From: an uncultured Ruminococcus sp.
Lineage (GTDB): Bacteria; Bacillota; Clostridia; Oscillospirales; Acutalibacteraceae
Direction: 5' to 3'
DNA length: 49,254 bases
Assembly (NCBI GenBank): GCA_934476515.1
Contig: CAKSNZ010000012.1
Span: 1 to 49,254 of the forward strand
Shown: positions 7,836 to 16,933 of the stretch, piece by piece
How the letters are laid out: each line of letters starts with the position of its first letter
Position numbering within the stretch: position 1 is the first letter of the stretch
The notes under the pieces: model-generated
Seen by the model: the letters and a program-made list of their open reading frames with translations, nothing else
Database searches by the model: none
Told to the model about the DNA's origin: nothing
Position numbers and translations under genes: made by a program

Positions 7836-10074
7836 GACAAGTACGAGCAATAACATCTAGCTGCTGTTCACGAGTTAGGTCGATGAACTTAACAGCATAA
7901 CCTGAAACACGGATTGTGAAGTTTGCATATTCTTCTTTTTCTGGGTGTTCCATAGCGTCGATTAGCTTATCCTTACCAAATACATTAACATTTAGGTGAT
8001 GAGCACCCTGATCGAAGTAACCGTCCATAACCTGAACTAGGTTATTAACTCTTTCATCTTCTGAGTGACCTAGAGCGTCTGGGTTGATTGTCTGAGTATT
8101 TGAAATACCATCTAGTGCCCAGTGATATGGTAGCTTAGCAACTGAGTTTAGAGAAGCTAGTAGGCCGTTCTGTTCTGCACCGTAACTTGGGTTAGCACCA
8201 GGTGATAGTGGTTCGCCGGCCTTACGACCGTTAGGCATAGTACCTGTAGCCTTACCATAAACAACGTTAGATGTGATTGTTAGGATAGATGTTGTTGGTT
8301 CAGAATCACGGTATGTGTGATGCTTCTTAATCATATCTAGGAATGTCTTTAGTAGCCATAGAGCGATTTCGTCAGCTCTGTCATCATCGTTACCATACTT
8401 AGGGAAGTCGCCTTCTGTATCGAAGTCAACGATGATACCGTCTTCATCACGGATTGGCTTAACTGTTGCGTACTTAATAGCACTTAGTGAGTCAACAACA
8501 TGTGAGAAACCTGCAATACCTGTAGCAAATGTACGACGAACATCAGTATCAATAAGAGCCATTTCAGCTGCTTCATAATAATACTTATCGTGCATATACT
8601 GGATTAGGTTTAGTGTATTTACATATAGACTAGCTAGCCAGTCCATCATTGTTGTATATTTGTCAATAACCTTATCATATTCTAGAGTGTCACCTTCGTA
8701 TGGCTTGTAAGCAGGACCAACCTGTTCACGAGTCTTAACATCAACACCACCGTTTAGTGCGTATAGAAGACACTTAGCTAGGTTAGCTCTAGCACCGAAG
8801 AACTGCATTTCCTTACCTGTCTGAGTAGCAGATACACAGCAGCAGATTGAGTAATCGTCGCCCCATACTGGCTTCATAACATCATCATTTTCATACTGAA
8901 CTGAGCTTGTACGAATTGAAATCTGTGCAGCGTAGTCCTTGAATGTTTCTGGAAGTGATGAAGAATATAGAACAGTTAGGTTTGGTTCTGGTGAAGGTCC
9001 CATATTTTCTAGTGTGTGTAGGAAACGGAAGTCTGTCTTTGTTACCATTGAACGACCGTCAACACCTGTACCACCAACTTCTAGTGTAGCCCATACAGGG
9101 TCACCTGAGAATAGCTGATTGTATGATGGGATACGAGCGAATTTAACCATACGGAATTTCATTACCATGTGGTCGATTAGTTCCTGAGCTTCTTTTTCTG
9201 TTAATGTTCCGTTTTCTAGATCTCTCTGAATGTAGATGTCTAGGAATGTTGAAATTCTACCAACACTCATTGCAGCACCGTTCTGAGTCTTGATAGCAGC
9301 TAGATAACCGAAGTATAGCCACTGACAAGCTTCGTGAGCGTTACTTGCTGGTTCTGAAATGTCGTAACCATAAGCCTGAGCCATAGTCTTCATATCATTT
9401 AGAGCCTTAATCTGTAGAGAAAGTTCTTCTCTCTGACGGATAACGTCATCTGTCATTGTGCCGTCGCCTGTGTTAGCAAAGTCATGCTTCTTTTCTTCGA
9501 TTAGGTAATCAATACCGTAAAGAGCAACTCTACGATAGTCACCAACGATACGGCCACGACCGTATGTATCTGGAAGACCTGTGATAATCTTGTTATGACG
9601 AGCCTTCTTCATTTCTGGTGTGTAAGCATCGAATACACCTTGGTTATGTGTACGGCTGTATTCGTTGAAGATCTTGTGGAACTTAGGGTTAGGTGTGTAA
9701 CCGTTAGTTGTACAAGCCTGTTCAGCCATCTTAATACCACCGAAAGGCATAAATGCTCTCTTAAGTGGCTTATCTGTCTGAAGACCAACAATCTTTTCAA
9801 GATCCTTAGTTTCTTCACTAATATAACCAGGGCCATAAGCTGTTAGAGTAGAAACAACTTCTGTTTCCATATCTAGGATACCACCCTGAGCTCTTTCTTT
9901 CTTCTGTAAATCCTGTAGAACGCCCCATAGCTTATCAGTTGCTTCTGTTGGACCTTCTAGGAATGATGAATCGCCATCGTATGGTTTGTAGTTGTGTTGG
10001 ATAAAGTCACGAGTGTTGACTTCTTCTTTCCACATACGGCCTTCAAAGCCGTCCCATTGCTTAAAATTAATCAT
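7822..10074 (-). CDS. pflB: Formate C-acetyltransferase (pyruvate formate-lyase)
   Basis: A 750-aa glycyl radical enzyme that converts pyruvate and CoA to acetyl-CoA and formate in anaerobic fermentation. The C-terminal motif RVSGYAV (Gly at about residue 725) carries the radical. The active-site cysteine pair lies in [10 protein letters not shown], which has one extra Cys next to the usual pair. Length is normal. The start is preceded by AGGTGG. It forms an operon with pflA. Leucine is often encoded by CTA here, which suggests codon adaptation in a highly expressed gene. Confidence 0.98.
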   Translation of the reverse strand: MINFKQWDGFEGRMWKEEVNTRDFIQHNYKPYDGDSSFLEGPTEATDKLWGVLQDLQKKERAQGGILDMETEVVSTLTAYGPGYISEETKDLEKIVGLQTDKPLKRAFMPFGGIKMAEQACTTNGYTPNPKFHKIFNEYSRTHNQGVFDAYTPEMKKARHNKIITGLPDTYGRGRIVGDYRRVALYGIDYLIEEKKHDFANTGDGTMTDDVIRQREELSLQIKALNDMKTMAQAYGYDISEPASNAHEACQWLYFGYLAAIKTQNGAAMSVGRISTFLDIYIQRDLENGTLTEKEAQELIDHMVMKFRMVKFARIPSYNQLFSGDPVWATLEVGGTGVDGRSMVTKTDFRFLHTLENMGPSPEPNLTVLYSSSLPETFKDYAAQISIRTSSVQYENDDVMKPVWGDDYSICCCVSATQTGKEMQFFGARANLAKCLLYALNGGVDVKTREQVGPAYKPYEGDTLEYDKVIDKYTTMMDWLASLYVNTLNLIQYMHDKYYYEAAEMALIDTDVRRTFATGIAGFSHVVDSLSAIKYATVKPIRDEDGIIVDFDTEGDFPKYGNDDDRADEIALWLLKTFLDMIKKHHTYRDSEPTTSILTITSNVVYGKATGTMPNGRKAGEPLSPGANPSYGAEQNGLLASLNSVAKLPYHWALDGISNTQTINPDALGHSEDERVNNLVQVMDGYFDQGAHHLNVNVFGKDKLIDAMEHPEKEEYANFTIRVSGYAVKFIDLTREQQLDVIARTCHASM

Positions 10075-10126
10075 TTTCTATCCACCTCTACTATTACTTT
10101 TTGGGTCTTTTTTTCTAACCAAATTT

Positions 10127-10154
10127 ATTATACTACTATTTTGCTAAAATACAA
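10127..10154 (-). promoter_or_regulatory. Probable promoter of pflBA
   Basis: On the minus strand, TTGTAT (10149-10154), a 16-nt spacer and TATAAT (10127-10132) lie about 53 nt before the pflB ATG. Confidence 0.55.
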
Positions 10155-10362
10155 GTGAAAATCATAACTATTTTGAATAATTATTGTAAATACCAAAAAA
10201 ATCGAAATATTAGTTAATTTTATAGTGCAATTTAAAGAATAATTGACCGTTATTTTCACATTTTTAGAAATTTATAACAGTATATTCTTACATTTTTGAT
10301 TTATCAATATATGTATATAGTGTATTACCCTTATCACAATAACTACATATTGTGTGTTTTTA

Positions 10363-10380
10363 TTGTTAAAAAATTAACCT
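10363..10380. promoter_or_regulatory. Candidate Rex operator
   Basis: TTGTTAA (10363-10369), four A, then TTAACCT (10374-10380). The clostridial Rex consensus, from memory, is TTGTTAA-N4-TTAACAA, so the left half is perfect and the right half matches 5 of 7. It sits in the 522-bp AT-rich region between pflB and the divergent PHP gene. Otherwise that region shows only promoter-like AT tracts. Confidence 0.4.
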
Positions 10381-10596
10381 AGATTTTACAAAACACTTTA
10401 ATTTTTTAACTAAATAAATTGCAAAATTATAATTATACTGTAATTATTTTTCACTATTTATCCTATAATTCTTTATAAAAATTATACTGTTTGTTTTAAT
10501 AATTATTCCATCAATTTTCGGCTGAAAATTCTTTATTTTAAACATATAATTTACTTAATATTTCAGTTGTGATAAAATACCATTGAGGTGATAAAA

Positions 10597-11451
10597 ATGA
10601 AATGTGATATGCACAATCATTCTATATTTTCTGACGGTACTTTTACACCGGAAAAATTAGTTGAAATTGCAAAGGAAAGTAACCTTTCTGCTATTGCACT
10701 AACTGACCACAACACTATACTTGGTTTGAATAGATTTTTAAATGCTCCTAACAAGGGTAATATAGAGCTTGTTGGTGGTATTGAATTTTCTACTGACTAT
10801 AAAGGCACAGAGTTACACATTTTGGGACTGTTTATTCCTAAAGAAAACTATGATGAAATAGAAGAAAAAGTTCAGCTTGACCTAAAGAGAAAGGCACAAA
10901 GCAACATTGACCTTGTTAATAATCTTATTAAAGAGGGCTTTGACCTTACATATGAGGAAATTGTAAAAACTACTCCTAACGGCAATATTAACAGAGCAGT
11001 TATTGCAAACTATATGATGCACAAGGGTTATGTTGAAAGTGTCAGTGAGGCTTTTGAAAAATACCTTAACCCTAGCAACGGGCTATATACCCCACCTGAA
11101 AAGCTGTCTGCCACAGACACTATAGAGTACATCAACAGCATCGGTGCTGTTTCTGTTTGGGCTCATCCGTTTCTAAATTTAAAGACTGAAGAAAAAATCA
11201 GGGAATTTTTAACTCTTGCAAAAGAAAAGAACCTTGACGGTATGGAAGTTTATTACTCTAAATTCAATGAAGAACAAACTGCTATTGCCGAAAAGTTAGC
11301 TGATGAATTCCACCTAATCAAAAGTGGTGGCAGTGACTTTCATGGCGAGAACAAACCTGAAATAAAAATGGGTACAGGCAAAGGCAACCTAAATATTCCT
11401 TACTCTGTTTATGAAAATCTAAAAAGAAGATTTAACGAAAAGAACAAATAA
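10597..11451 (+). CDS. PHP-domain phosphoesterase
   Basis: A 284-aa PHP (polymerase and histidinol phosphatase) family protein. The metal-binding motifs are visible: DMHNHSIFSDGTFTP near the N-terminus, ALTDHNT near residue 40, WAHPF near 190, and GGSDFHG near 250. The closest characterised relatives, such as RNase AM (YciV) and nucleoside 3',5'-bisphosphate phosphatases, hydrolyse phosphate esters or short RNA. The substrate here is unproven. The frame is open from a GTG at 10588, but GAGGTG overlapping that codon is the ribosome binding site for the ATG at 10597. Confidence 0.9.
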   Translation: MKCDMHNHSIFSDGTFTPEKLVEIAKESNLSAIALTDHNTILGLNRFLNAPNKGNIELVGGIEFSTDYKGTELHILGLFIPKENYDEIEEKVQLDLKRKAQSNIDLVNNLIKEGFDLTYEEIVKTTPNGNINRAVIANYMMHKGYVESVSEAFEKYLNPSNGLYTPPEKLSATDTIEYINSIGAVSVWAHPFLNLKTEEKIREFLTLAKEKNLDGMEVYYSKFNEEQTAIAEKLADEFHLIKSGGSDFHGENKPEIKMGTGKGNLNIPYSVYENLKRRFNEKNK

Positions 11452-11546
11452 TATATTCATTTATAATGGATATATTTGCAATTTTTCTTATGATGAATTA
11501 TAATAAAGTTTAGACTAATTTTTAGAAATAAACGGACGGTGATTTT

Positions 11547-12782
11547 GTGGCCATTGATTCTTACTTATATGGCAACACAGCAAATGATGAAATGATAATG
11601 TCTGCTGTATCCAGTATTGTACCGGAAAAGGACCTATTCTCTACACTATCGGATAATGAGGCCTTTTCAAATGAATACAAATTGTATGTGCCTATGCGTG
11701 TTAAAGGTGATATGTCACATATTTTAATAGAACTTGCTTTTCACTACATAGCTAAGGTAATTGTTGCAGCTTACTGTAACGACACCAACTGTGACCCATT
11801 TGAAAACAGCATTGCAGAAAGAAGTATCAGAAATCTTCAGCCTAAAATTGAAAAAAGCTACTTTGAAGAAGTATATGAAAGATACGAATATGCTACAATG
11901 CAACTTCAAAATTACATTGATGGCGAAGATGATTCAACTAACAATATAATTCAGCACTGTTTCTTTCTTGCTAAGCTGGATGTGTGTTACAGAAAGGCAG
12001 CTATTCCATCAGACCTTAGTCAGTTCTTTACACCGGCAACACCTGATGAAGTAATAGAAATCAAGGAAATGGCACTTAAATTCGGGAAAAGCTTTATTCC
12101 AAGAGTTTTAAGACCTGAAAGCAAAATTATCTTTAATCCTAACTTTGGTTTTGGTGAAAGCTTAATCGGCGAAACCGAGTGTGATATGATTATTGACAAA
12201 ACCATAATTGACCTTAGAACAGATATTGGTACAAGCTATCCCAGAGATAGAGTTACTAAGAGTATGGTTCACTTTTTGCTGACAGAAATTAACAGAGATT
12301 TTGGCAACAGAGAAAACGCTTTTCCTATTGACAACCTTATGTTCTATTCTGCAAGATACGGTGAAACAGAAATTTTAAGTTTAGAAGATATTGACCAATA
12401 CGATATTAATAAGGCTGTTAACAAATTCACTTTAGCTACTAATGCCGAACACAAGTTTGACCAAATGATTGCAAGAGAAAGAGCTAAAAATACTCCTAAT
12501 CAAACTAACAATAACAATAATTATAATAATCAAAAGCAGTATTACTCACATTCTCAGCAAAGAGAAAATAATGATATTGACAGACAAAATTATAACGATG
12601 GTTATAATCAAATAGTTAGAAAGAAAAAGAAACATACATTTAGAAAAGTTTTGATTTTGATAATTGTACTTTCTGTTTTAACTATTGCCTTTGTTTATGC
12701 CAAAGATTATTACACACAAACTTATGGCAATGACTTTGCTATTGAGTCTATACTACACAACCTATTTGGTTTAGACATATAA
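11547..12782 (+). CDS. Membrane-anchored protein with PD-(D/E)XK-like signature, 411 aa
   Basis: I do not recognise a named family. Around residues 196-225 the pattern GETECDMIIDKTIIDLRT resembles the core of PD-(D/E)XK nuclease-fold proteins (acidic residue, strand, D-x-K), but Arg replaces the catalytic Lys. The following segment, ending LMFYSARYGE, resembles helices and strands after that core. Residues ~310-355 are an Asn/Gln-rich linker, then comes a KKKKH basic patch, one membrane helix (about 367-386) and a short tail. The likely topology is a cytoplasmic nuclease-fold domain held at the membrane. GTG start with GGTGAT upstream. It converges with the phage-derived operon across a shared terminator. 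Confidence 0.6.
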   Translation: MAIDSYLYGNTANDEMIMSAVSSIVPEKDLFSTLSDNEAFSNEYKLYVPMRVKGDMSHILIELAFHYIAKVIVAAYCNDTNCDPFENSIAERSIRNLQPKIEKSYFEEVYERYEYATMQLQNYIDGEDDSTNNIIQHCFFLAKLDVCYRKAAIPSDLSQFFTPATPDEVIEIKEMALKFGKSFIPRVLRPESKIIFNPNFGFGESLIGETECDMIIDKTIIDLRTDIGTSYPRDRVTKSMVHFLLTEINRDFGNRENAFPIDNLMFYSARYGETEILSLEDIDQYDINKAVNKFTLATNAEHKFDQMIARERAKNTPNQTNNNNNYNNQKQYYSHSQQRENNDIDRQNYNDGYNQIVRKKKKHTFRKVLILIIVLSVLTIAFVYAKDYYTQTYGNDFAIESILHNLFGLDI

Positions 12783-12796
12783 ATATACATAACAAA

Positions 12797-12829
12797 AAGG
12801 GACAGTTTGCACTAAGCAGACTGTCCCTT
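12797..12829. terminator. Shared bidirectional terminator
   Basis: AAGGGACAGTTTGC pairs with GCAGACTGTCCCTT (one mismatch). It is flanked by AACAAA on the left and ATTTTATTTATT on the right, and terminates both the membrane protein gene and the phage-derived operon. Confidence 0.85.
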
Positions 12830-12832
12830 ATT

Positions 12833-13306
12833 TTATTTATTAATTTGCAGTTGAAATTCTAGGTGTGACGGAAAGAAATCCTCCACACAGCTTTTTACAA
12901 AATCAAAATTATTAACTATCCAATCATTTTTATCAAAGGTAATAAGTATTCTGTTTGTAGTTGCAAATTCTGTTATTTTTGAATTAACAGGAAACTGACC
13001 CATAAACTTTTTCATACCGGATAAATTAAAATCAGTTTCATTTACCGACAAAATAGATAACAGCATCTCTCTCCTATCCTTAATGTTATCTGCTCTGGTA
13101 ATAGAGTCAAAATATCTTTCCTTTACAGTTAAACCGTAGTCCTCTGCTGTAGAAACAAAGCACTCTTTCTCCATAGTTTCAAGTCTATTACCCACAATCT
13201 CAAGACCTTTAGAGAAAGCATACATTTCACCTTGCAAATTAACATTGTCCTTACTGTAAATCTTAAACTTACAGATAATATCCATAATTCTATTATATAT
13301 ATTCAT
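12833..13306 (-). CDS. DUF2313/YmfQ-type baseplate protein (XkdU-like)
   Basis: A 157-aa protein of the phage DUF2313 family, which in Mu- and PBSX-like tails is the last baseplate component before the fibres. Recognisable features are the pattern of a glutamate-rich helix, the RREMLLSIL segment near residue 78, and a C-terminal HLEFQL strand (family: P-x-HL). It starts immediately after baseplate J and is the last gene of the operon. No tail-fibre gene follows, which is unusual because fibre genes normally come next. Confidence 0.7.
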   Translation of the reverse strand: MNIYNRIMDIICKFKIYSKDNVNLQGEMYAFSKGLEIVGNRLETMEKECFVSTAEDYGLTVKERYFDSITRADNIKDRREMLLSILSVNETDFNLSGMKKFMGQFPVNSKITEFATTNRILITFDKNDWIVNNFDFVKSCVEDFFPSHLEFQLQINK

Positions 13307-13307
13307 A

Positions 13308-14375
13308 CTATAACTTTGTAACCTCTAAAGTGTTTAATTTAAGAAAATGCTTATTATCTACAACCATATCTGTAGTTAAAGCATCATCAAACTGAAAACG
13401 TTTTATACCTTCAATACTCTGTACTTGTTCTGCAACCCTTGACAGAAAGAATGAACCACCAACACCTAAACTTGCAACATAGTCTTTCAGCAAAGCTTCG
13501 CACTGACTTTTTATATTGTTAAAGCTATAACCGTTTTCCAATTCCAACTTTACACCGATATTTACATTAGAGGCTGTTGCACTATACACCACTGTACTAA
13601 CGTTTACTTCTCTTTCTTTTGCTATAGTTCTCTGTACATTTGAAACCAATATAGCATCAGCAGTTGCACCTTTTTTTGCAATAAAAATATCCACAGTACC
13701 TGTACCTCTGTTTTTAGGTACAACACCGGCAGAATACACACCGTCCATACTTTCGGCAAGTGACTTATAAAAGGCAATGTTAGTGCCGTTGTTGTGGTGC
13801 TTATATATGTACATCAATCTACTTCTAAGTTCCTCATCTGTTTCTATATCTTCACCATCCTCAAAAACATCTTTATTTGTTACCGAATAGACACCTGGCA
13901 CTTGAGAAACCAAGGTAGCAATCTTCTTAATAGCTATATTATATTTTTTGCCTACCGATTCAGCCTCAGCATCTACAATAGCAAAGGTACCTCCTACTGA
14001 AACATATCCGTTTCTTGTAGTGACAAATCTCAATGGATTTTCCCCTGATGTAGAAACAACAGTACCCTTAGGTATTAATAGTGTACTTTCTGTTGGTGAG
14101 TCAAGTGTAAAAAAAACACTACCGGTAGCTTTTGCACCTTGCTTTCTGGTAACACCTCTTTCTGCACAGTGGTAATCAAGGTACTTACCGGTTGCAGTTG
14201 TAGGGAACATTTGTTTTTCCAAAAAGTCTAATTGACTTGAAAAGTTAAAAAGTTCACCTGATAGTATTCTTAATTTAATACCTTGGTCAGAATATTCATC
14301 CGGTACAAAGCCTGTTTTCTCTTTATATGCATTTTCCATTGTACTTAATATTTCATTATAATCTACCAAATACAT
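13308..14375 (-). CDS. Baseplate J family protein (XkdT-like)
   Basis: 355 aa, close to the usual length of PBSX XkdT and P2 gpJ. The N-terminus carries a typical J-family feature (GFVPDEYSDQGIKLRI), then a beta-rich middle region with G-T-V-x-x-T (IPKGTVVSTSG) and a C-terminal segment describing repeated domains (GVGGSFFLSRVAEQVQSI). In contractile tails this protein forms the wedge that links hub and sheath. Here no sheath gene is present. It overlaps the gp25-like gene by 20 nt. Confidence 0.88.
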   Translation of the reverse strand: MYLVDYNEILSTMENAYKEKTGFVPDEYSDQGIKLRILSGELFNFSSQLDFLEKQMFPTTATGKYLDYHCAERGVTRKQGAKATGSVFFTLDSPTESTLLIPKGTVVSTSGENPLRFVTTRNGYVSVGGTFAIVDAEAESVGKKYNIAIKKIATLVSQVPGVYSVTNKDVFEDGEDIETDEELRSRLMYIYKHHNNGTNIAFYKSLAESMDGVYSAGVVPKNRGTGTVDIFIAKKGATADAILVSNVQRTIAKEREVNVSTVVYSATASNVNIGVKLELENGYSFNNIKSQCEALLKDYVASLGVGGSFFLSRVAEQVQSIEGIKRFQFDDALTTDMVVDNKHFLKLNTLEVTKL

Positions 14376-14703
14376 TCACCTCTCTTATATATTCCTTATG
14401 ATTTAGCTTTAGGCTGATTTTTATAGTTTGTTTTTCTTTATTAACTGATAGCACATTTACCCTGGTATTTACAATTCCGAATACACATTGATTTATGTAC
14501 ATTTCAAGTTGTGCCAAATTTTCTTCAACGGTATAGTCAATTTTAGGAATAGTTGAACCTAAATCTTTATTATAAATAAAACTGCCTTTATCAAGAGAAA
14601 GGCACAATTCTATTCTCTGAAAAATACTATCAACATCATAAACTTTCTCATCTAAATTTCCCTGAAAAGAAACCCCACCATCTTTTAACTTTAAATCATA
14701 CAT
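14356..14703 (-). CDS. gp25/GPW-like baseplate protein (XkdS-like, DUF2634)
   Basis: 115 aa. The segment IELCLSLDKGSFIYNKDLGS matches the gp25-like pattern, in which a helix is followed by G-x-F and a conserved acidic-Gly turn. In T4 and P2 this protein starts sheath assembly on the baseplate. The ATG overlaps the stop of the spike gene by one base (TAATG), indicating coupling. It is retained despite the absence of a recognisable sheath gene. Confidence 0.75.
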   Translation of the reverse strand: MYDLKLKDGGVSFQGNLDEKVYDVDSIFQRIELCLSLDKGSFIYNKDLGSTIPKIDYTVEENLAQLEMYINQCVFGIVNTRVNVLSVNKEKQTIKISLKLNHKEYIREVNVFGRL

Positions 14704-15035
14704 TAAGAAATCACCTTACCGTTTACAAGGACTTGACCCTTATTGTTAAGGTACAGCCTTGCACCTCCTTTGCTACAAAGCATTATCTCTCCCTCAGCTA
14801 AACCATAGTCAGAATTATCACAAACACCTACCACAACATTGCCACTTTCTGTAGGAATAATAATACTGTTTTGTCCAACAGTAGGAACTGAATAATAACC
14901 ATATGGCAAAGCAACTTTAACATCTCTCTGTTCTAAAGAGGAAAAAACGCTTACCTTTTTGTCATCACCTCGTACTATCTGACCACACCTTGACATAGGC
15001 TCTGTTTTCTTTGCAATATAACCTGTTAACCACAT
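14703..15035 (-). CDS. Baseplate spike-like protein (gpV/XkdR-like), short
   Basis: 110 aa. The N-terminal part (through VALPYGYYSVPTVGQ) fits the OB-fold found in phage baseplate assembly protein V, followed by a short beta segment (GEIMLCSKGGARLYLNNKGQ) like the start of a spike needle. It is shorter than P2 gpV and lacks a visible metal-binding tip. Start after AAGGTG. Assignment rests on length, pattern and position between hub and gp25-like genes. Confidence 0.6.
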   Translation of the reverse strand: MWLTGYIAKKTEPMSRCGQIVRGDDKKVSVFSSLEQRDVKVALPYGYYSVPTVGQNSIIIPTESGNVVVGVCDNSDYGLAEGEIMLCSKGGARLYLNNKGQVLVNGKVIS

Positions 15036-15938
15036 TTACTTACACCTTCTTAAAATTAACTTTGTTTCTTCACCTTTTGAATTATAGGAATACTGTATTT
15101 CTGAAACCTCTAATTTTTCCTCTATATTTTCAACCTTACATTTATAGCCTAAACAGTAGGTTAAGTTATATGGGCAAGTTACCTGTACTTCATAACTGTT
15201 TAAGTTAGAATTTTCTATTAAATTTTCACCATTTTCCGGATAAACATTTTTACCTACTGATGCATCCAAAAATCTTTCTCTGCATATTGATGTACCCTTA
15301 GTTTCTTTATTCTCAATTATATAGTCGTAAAATCTTGAATTTGTCATTAAGGATACTTTGGAGATTTTCTCACATCTCTTTTTATTTTCGATTAGTGAGG
15401 TGTAGCTCAAGTTACTTAAAGTTATTTCACTGTCAATATTACTGTAAAAAATCAGCTTACCCTTAGGTGTCATTCTAGGTAAGGAAGAAAATACCTTATC
15501 ACAATATTCTGCAAAAATATCATAAACAGTCATACCGTTATCAACGGTAATCTTTCCGGTATAAACTTCTTCACCCTTATCAAAATCAATAGAAAAATCT
15601 TTAAGATATTTATTACCTAAATATGTTCTTGTAACATTATTCAATTCTGTGGGATAGGCTTGATTATCCAGTAGCAAGGCCATCTTACTTCTTGCTACAT
15701 ACTTTTTATAGTTACCTGTAGTATTAAAAATGCTGACTTCTTCATCAATAACCCCAACAAAGATAAGGTCAGAATCATTATAAATTTTAATCTCTGCACC
15801 ATCAGTATAATTTTTATAAGGCAATACAACTGTAGCACTGTCACATGGAACAGTTAAACTCATATCAATAGTCAGTGACAATGGCTTTTCAAAGCAGATA
15901 ATGTTACCCTTATCATCAAAAATATATACACCTAACAT
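15036..15938 (-). CDS. Baseplate hub protein (XkdQ / late control D-like)
   Basis: 300 aa, beta-rich, placed between the LysM protein and the spike as XkdQ is in PBSX. The N-terminus (GNIICFEKPLSLTIDMSLT) and the middle (GMTVYDIFAEYCDKV, LSYTSLIENKKRCEKIS) fit the hub fold of gpD/gp27-type proteins. No lytic or other enzymatic motif is visible. It overlaps the preceding gene by 7 nt and has AAGGTGGC upstream. Confidence 0.7.
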   Translation of the reverse strand: MLGVYIFDDKGNIICFEKPLSLTIDMSLTVPCDSATVVLPYKNYTDGAEIKIYNDSDLIFVGVIDEEVSIFNTTGNYKKYVARSKMALLLDNQAYPTELNNVTRTYLGNKYLKDFSIDFDKGEEVYTGKITVDNGMTVYDIFAEYCDKVFSSLPRMTPKGKLIFYSNIDSEITLSNLSYTSLIENKKRCEKISKVSLMTNSRFYDYIIENKETKGTSICRERFLDASVGKNVYPENGENLIENSNLNSYEVQVTCPYNLTYCLGYKCKVENIEEKLEVSEIQYSYNSKGEETKLILRRCK

Positions 15939-16450
15939 AATGCCACCTTATCCCCTACCTTTAAGTCAAAAGGATTTTTCATCTGATTATTTAGTTCTAA
16001 TAACCTTTCGATAGGAATATTATAATCGTTGCTAATATTCCATAATGACTTATCACTTTCAGCATAACAAAATGACGGTGTATAAGTTTTATCAATACCT
16101 GACATATCTTCAACAAAAGTGAATTTATAAGAAATTAGATTTTCTTTAGGCTCACCTACAATTTCAAGACTTGTAAAGTAGCTATTCATTACAGAGAATT
16201 TAGGAATTGTCAGCAGTCCTGAAGTTTCTTCTTTATGTACCTTCCACAAAGAATCATACTGACTAAAACAATCCTCACCAAAGAGATAACCTTCACCTGT
16301 AATCACTCTACTGTTTCTGCCAAAGTTTTGAATAAGGTTATTGCCCATAGGAATTTTTTGTTCCACAATTTCTCTATTGGAAAGTAGTTTTACTGTTGAT
16401 GGGTTGTAGGTCCAGAAATGATTTTTGAAACTCATTTTTGCTATCTTCAT
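15932..16450 (-). CDS. LysM-domain tail/baseplate protein (XkdP-like)
   Basis: 172 aa. The C-terminal ~40 residues form a LysM motif (SLWNISNDYNIPIERLLELN through LKVGDKV). The N-terminal part is beta-rich, as in XkdP and the T4 gp53 region, which joins hub and wedge; LysM may contact peptidoglycan. In PBSX this gene follows the tape measure. Here it directly follows a 44-codon ORF through an ATGA overlap. Confidence 0.8.
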   Translation of the reverse strand: MKIAKMSFKNHFWTYNPSTVKLLSNREIVEQKIPMGNNLIQNFGRNSRVITGEGYLFGEDCFSQYDSLWKVHKEETSGLLTIPKFSVMNSYFTSLEIVGEPKENLISYKFTFVEDMSGIDKTYTPSFCYAESDKSLWNISNDYNIPIERLLELNNQMKNPFDLKVGDKVALC

Positions 16451-16581
16451 TTTTTCAAATCCTTTGTGTCAATAATTTTTCTGCTGTATCTGCGAATATC
16501 CCTACTGATAATTTTGGAAATATTTTCACAAGCAGATTTATCAACCAGCTTATCGGCAAATTCCAAGAATTCCTTATTCAT
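16447..16581 (-). CDS. 44-aa ORF in the chaperone/tape-measure position
   Basis: A complete small frame starting MNKEFLEFADKLVDK, then a charged helical stretch, ending in KK. Its stop overlaps the start of the LysM gene (ATGA), and its start lies just inside the 3' end of the tube-like gene. In related tails this slot holds the assembly chaperone(s) and a tape measure of several hundred residues or more. The peptide looks like a single amphipathic helix pair. It could be a remnant of a chaperone or a very short length-setting peptide. Confidence 0.6.
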   Translation of the reverse strand: MNKEFLEFADKLVDKSACENISKIISRDIRRYSRKIIDTKDLKK

Positions 16582-16933
16582 TAAATGACCTTCTTTCACA
16601 AGAAGTTATCAGCAATTCTCTATACACAAAGCCATCCTTTGTATATTCTCTTTCACCTAAAATTTTGCAGTTATAATAAACCACATTGTAGTTACTTTGC
16701 TTTAGCTTTAGGGTAAATTCATTATGAGGAAAAGTGTTGTGGTTACTTGCTAAAGTTAGTGTAAGGGTATAATCAACATTTTCACTTGTTACACCGTAAC
16801 TATTGCCACACATATATTCATTAATCTTAGTGGTAGATGAATTTACTTCCGATGTAAGTCCAACTACTCCACCTACTACCTTGTCATCAATAGTGATAAC
16901 TAAATTTTTCATTAAATCCATTGTACCTATCAT
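16574..16933 (-). CDS. Tail tube-like protein (XkdM position)
   Basis: 119 aa. The early strand pattern (NLVITIDDKVVGGVVGLTSE), the central YTLTLTL strand and a C-terminal YRELLITSC strand fit the beta-barrel of phage tube proteins, although it is shorter than typical examples (about 140 aa). It is placed where XkdM lies, after the connector genes and before the LysM gene. Start supported by GAGGTGAG. It could instead be a tail completion or baseplate ring protein; no sheath gene precedes it. Confidence 0.5.
   Translation of the reverse strand: MIGTMDLMKNLVITIDDKVVGGVVGLTSEVNSSTTKINEYMCGNSYGVTSENVDYTLTLTLASNHNTFPHNEFTLKLKQSNYNVVYYNCKILGEREYTKDGFVYRELLITSCERRSFNE

Noticed and set aside
9595..9846. 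Antisense and alternate-frame ORFs inside pflB
   Set aside because: pflB is unambiguous here and these frames have no ribosome binding site.
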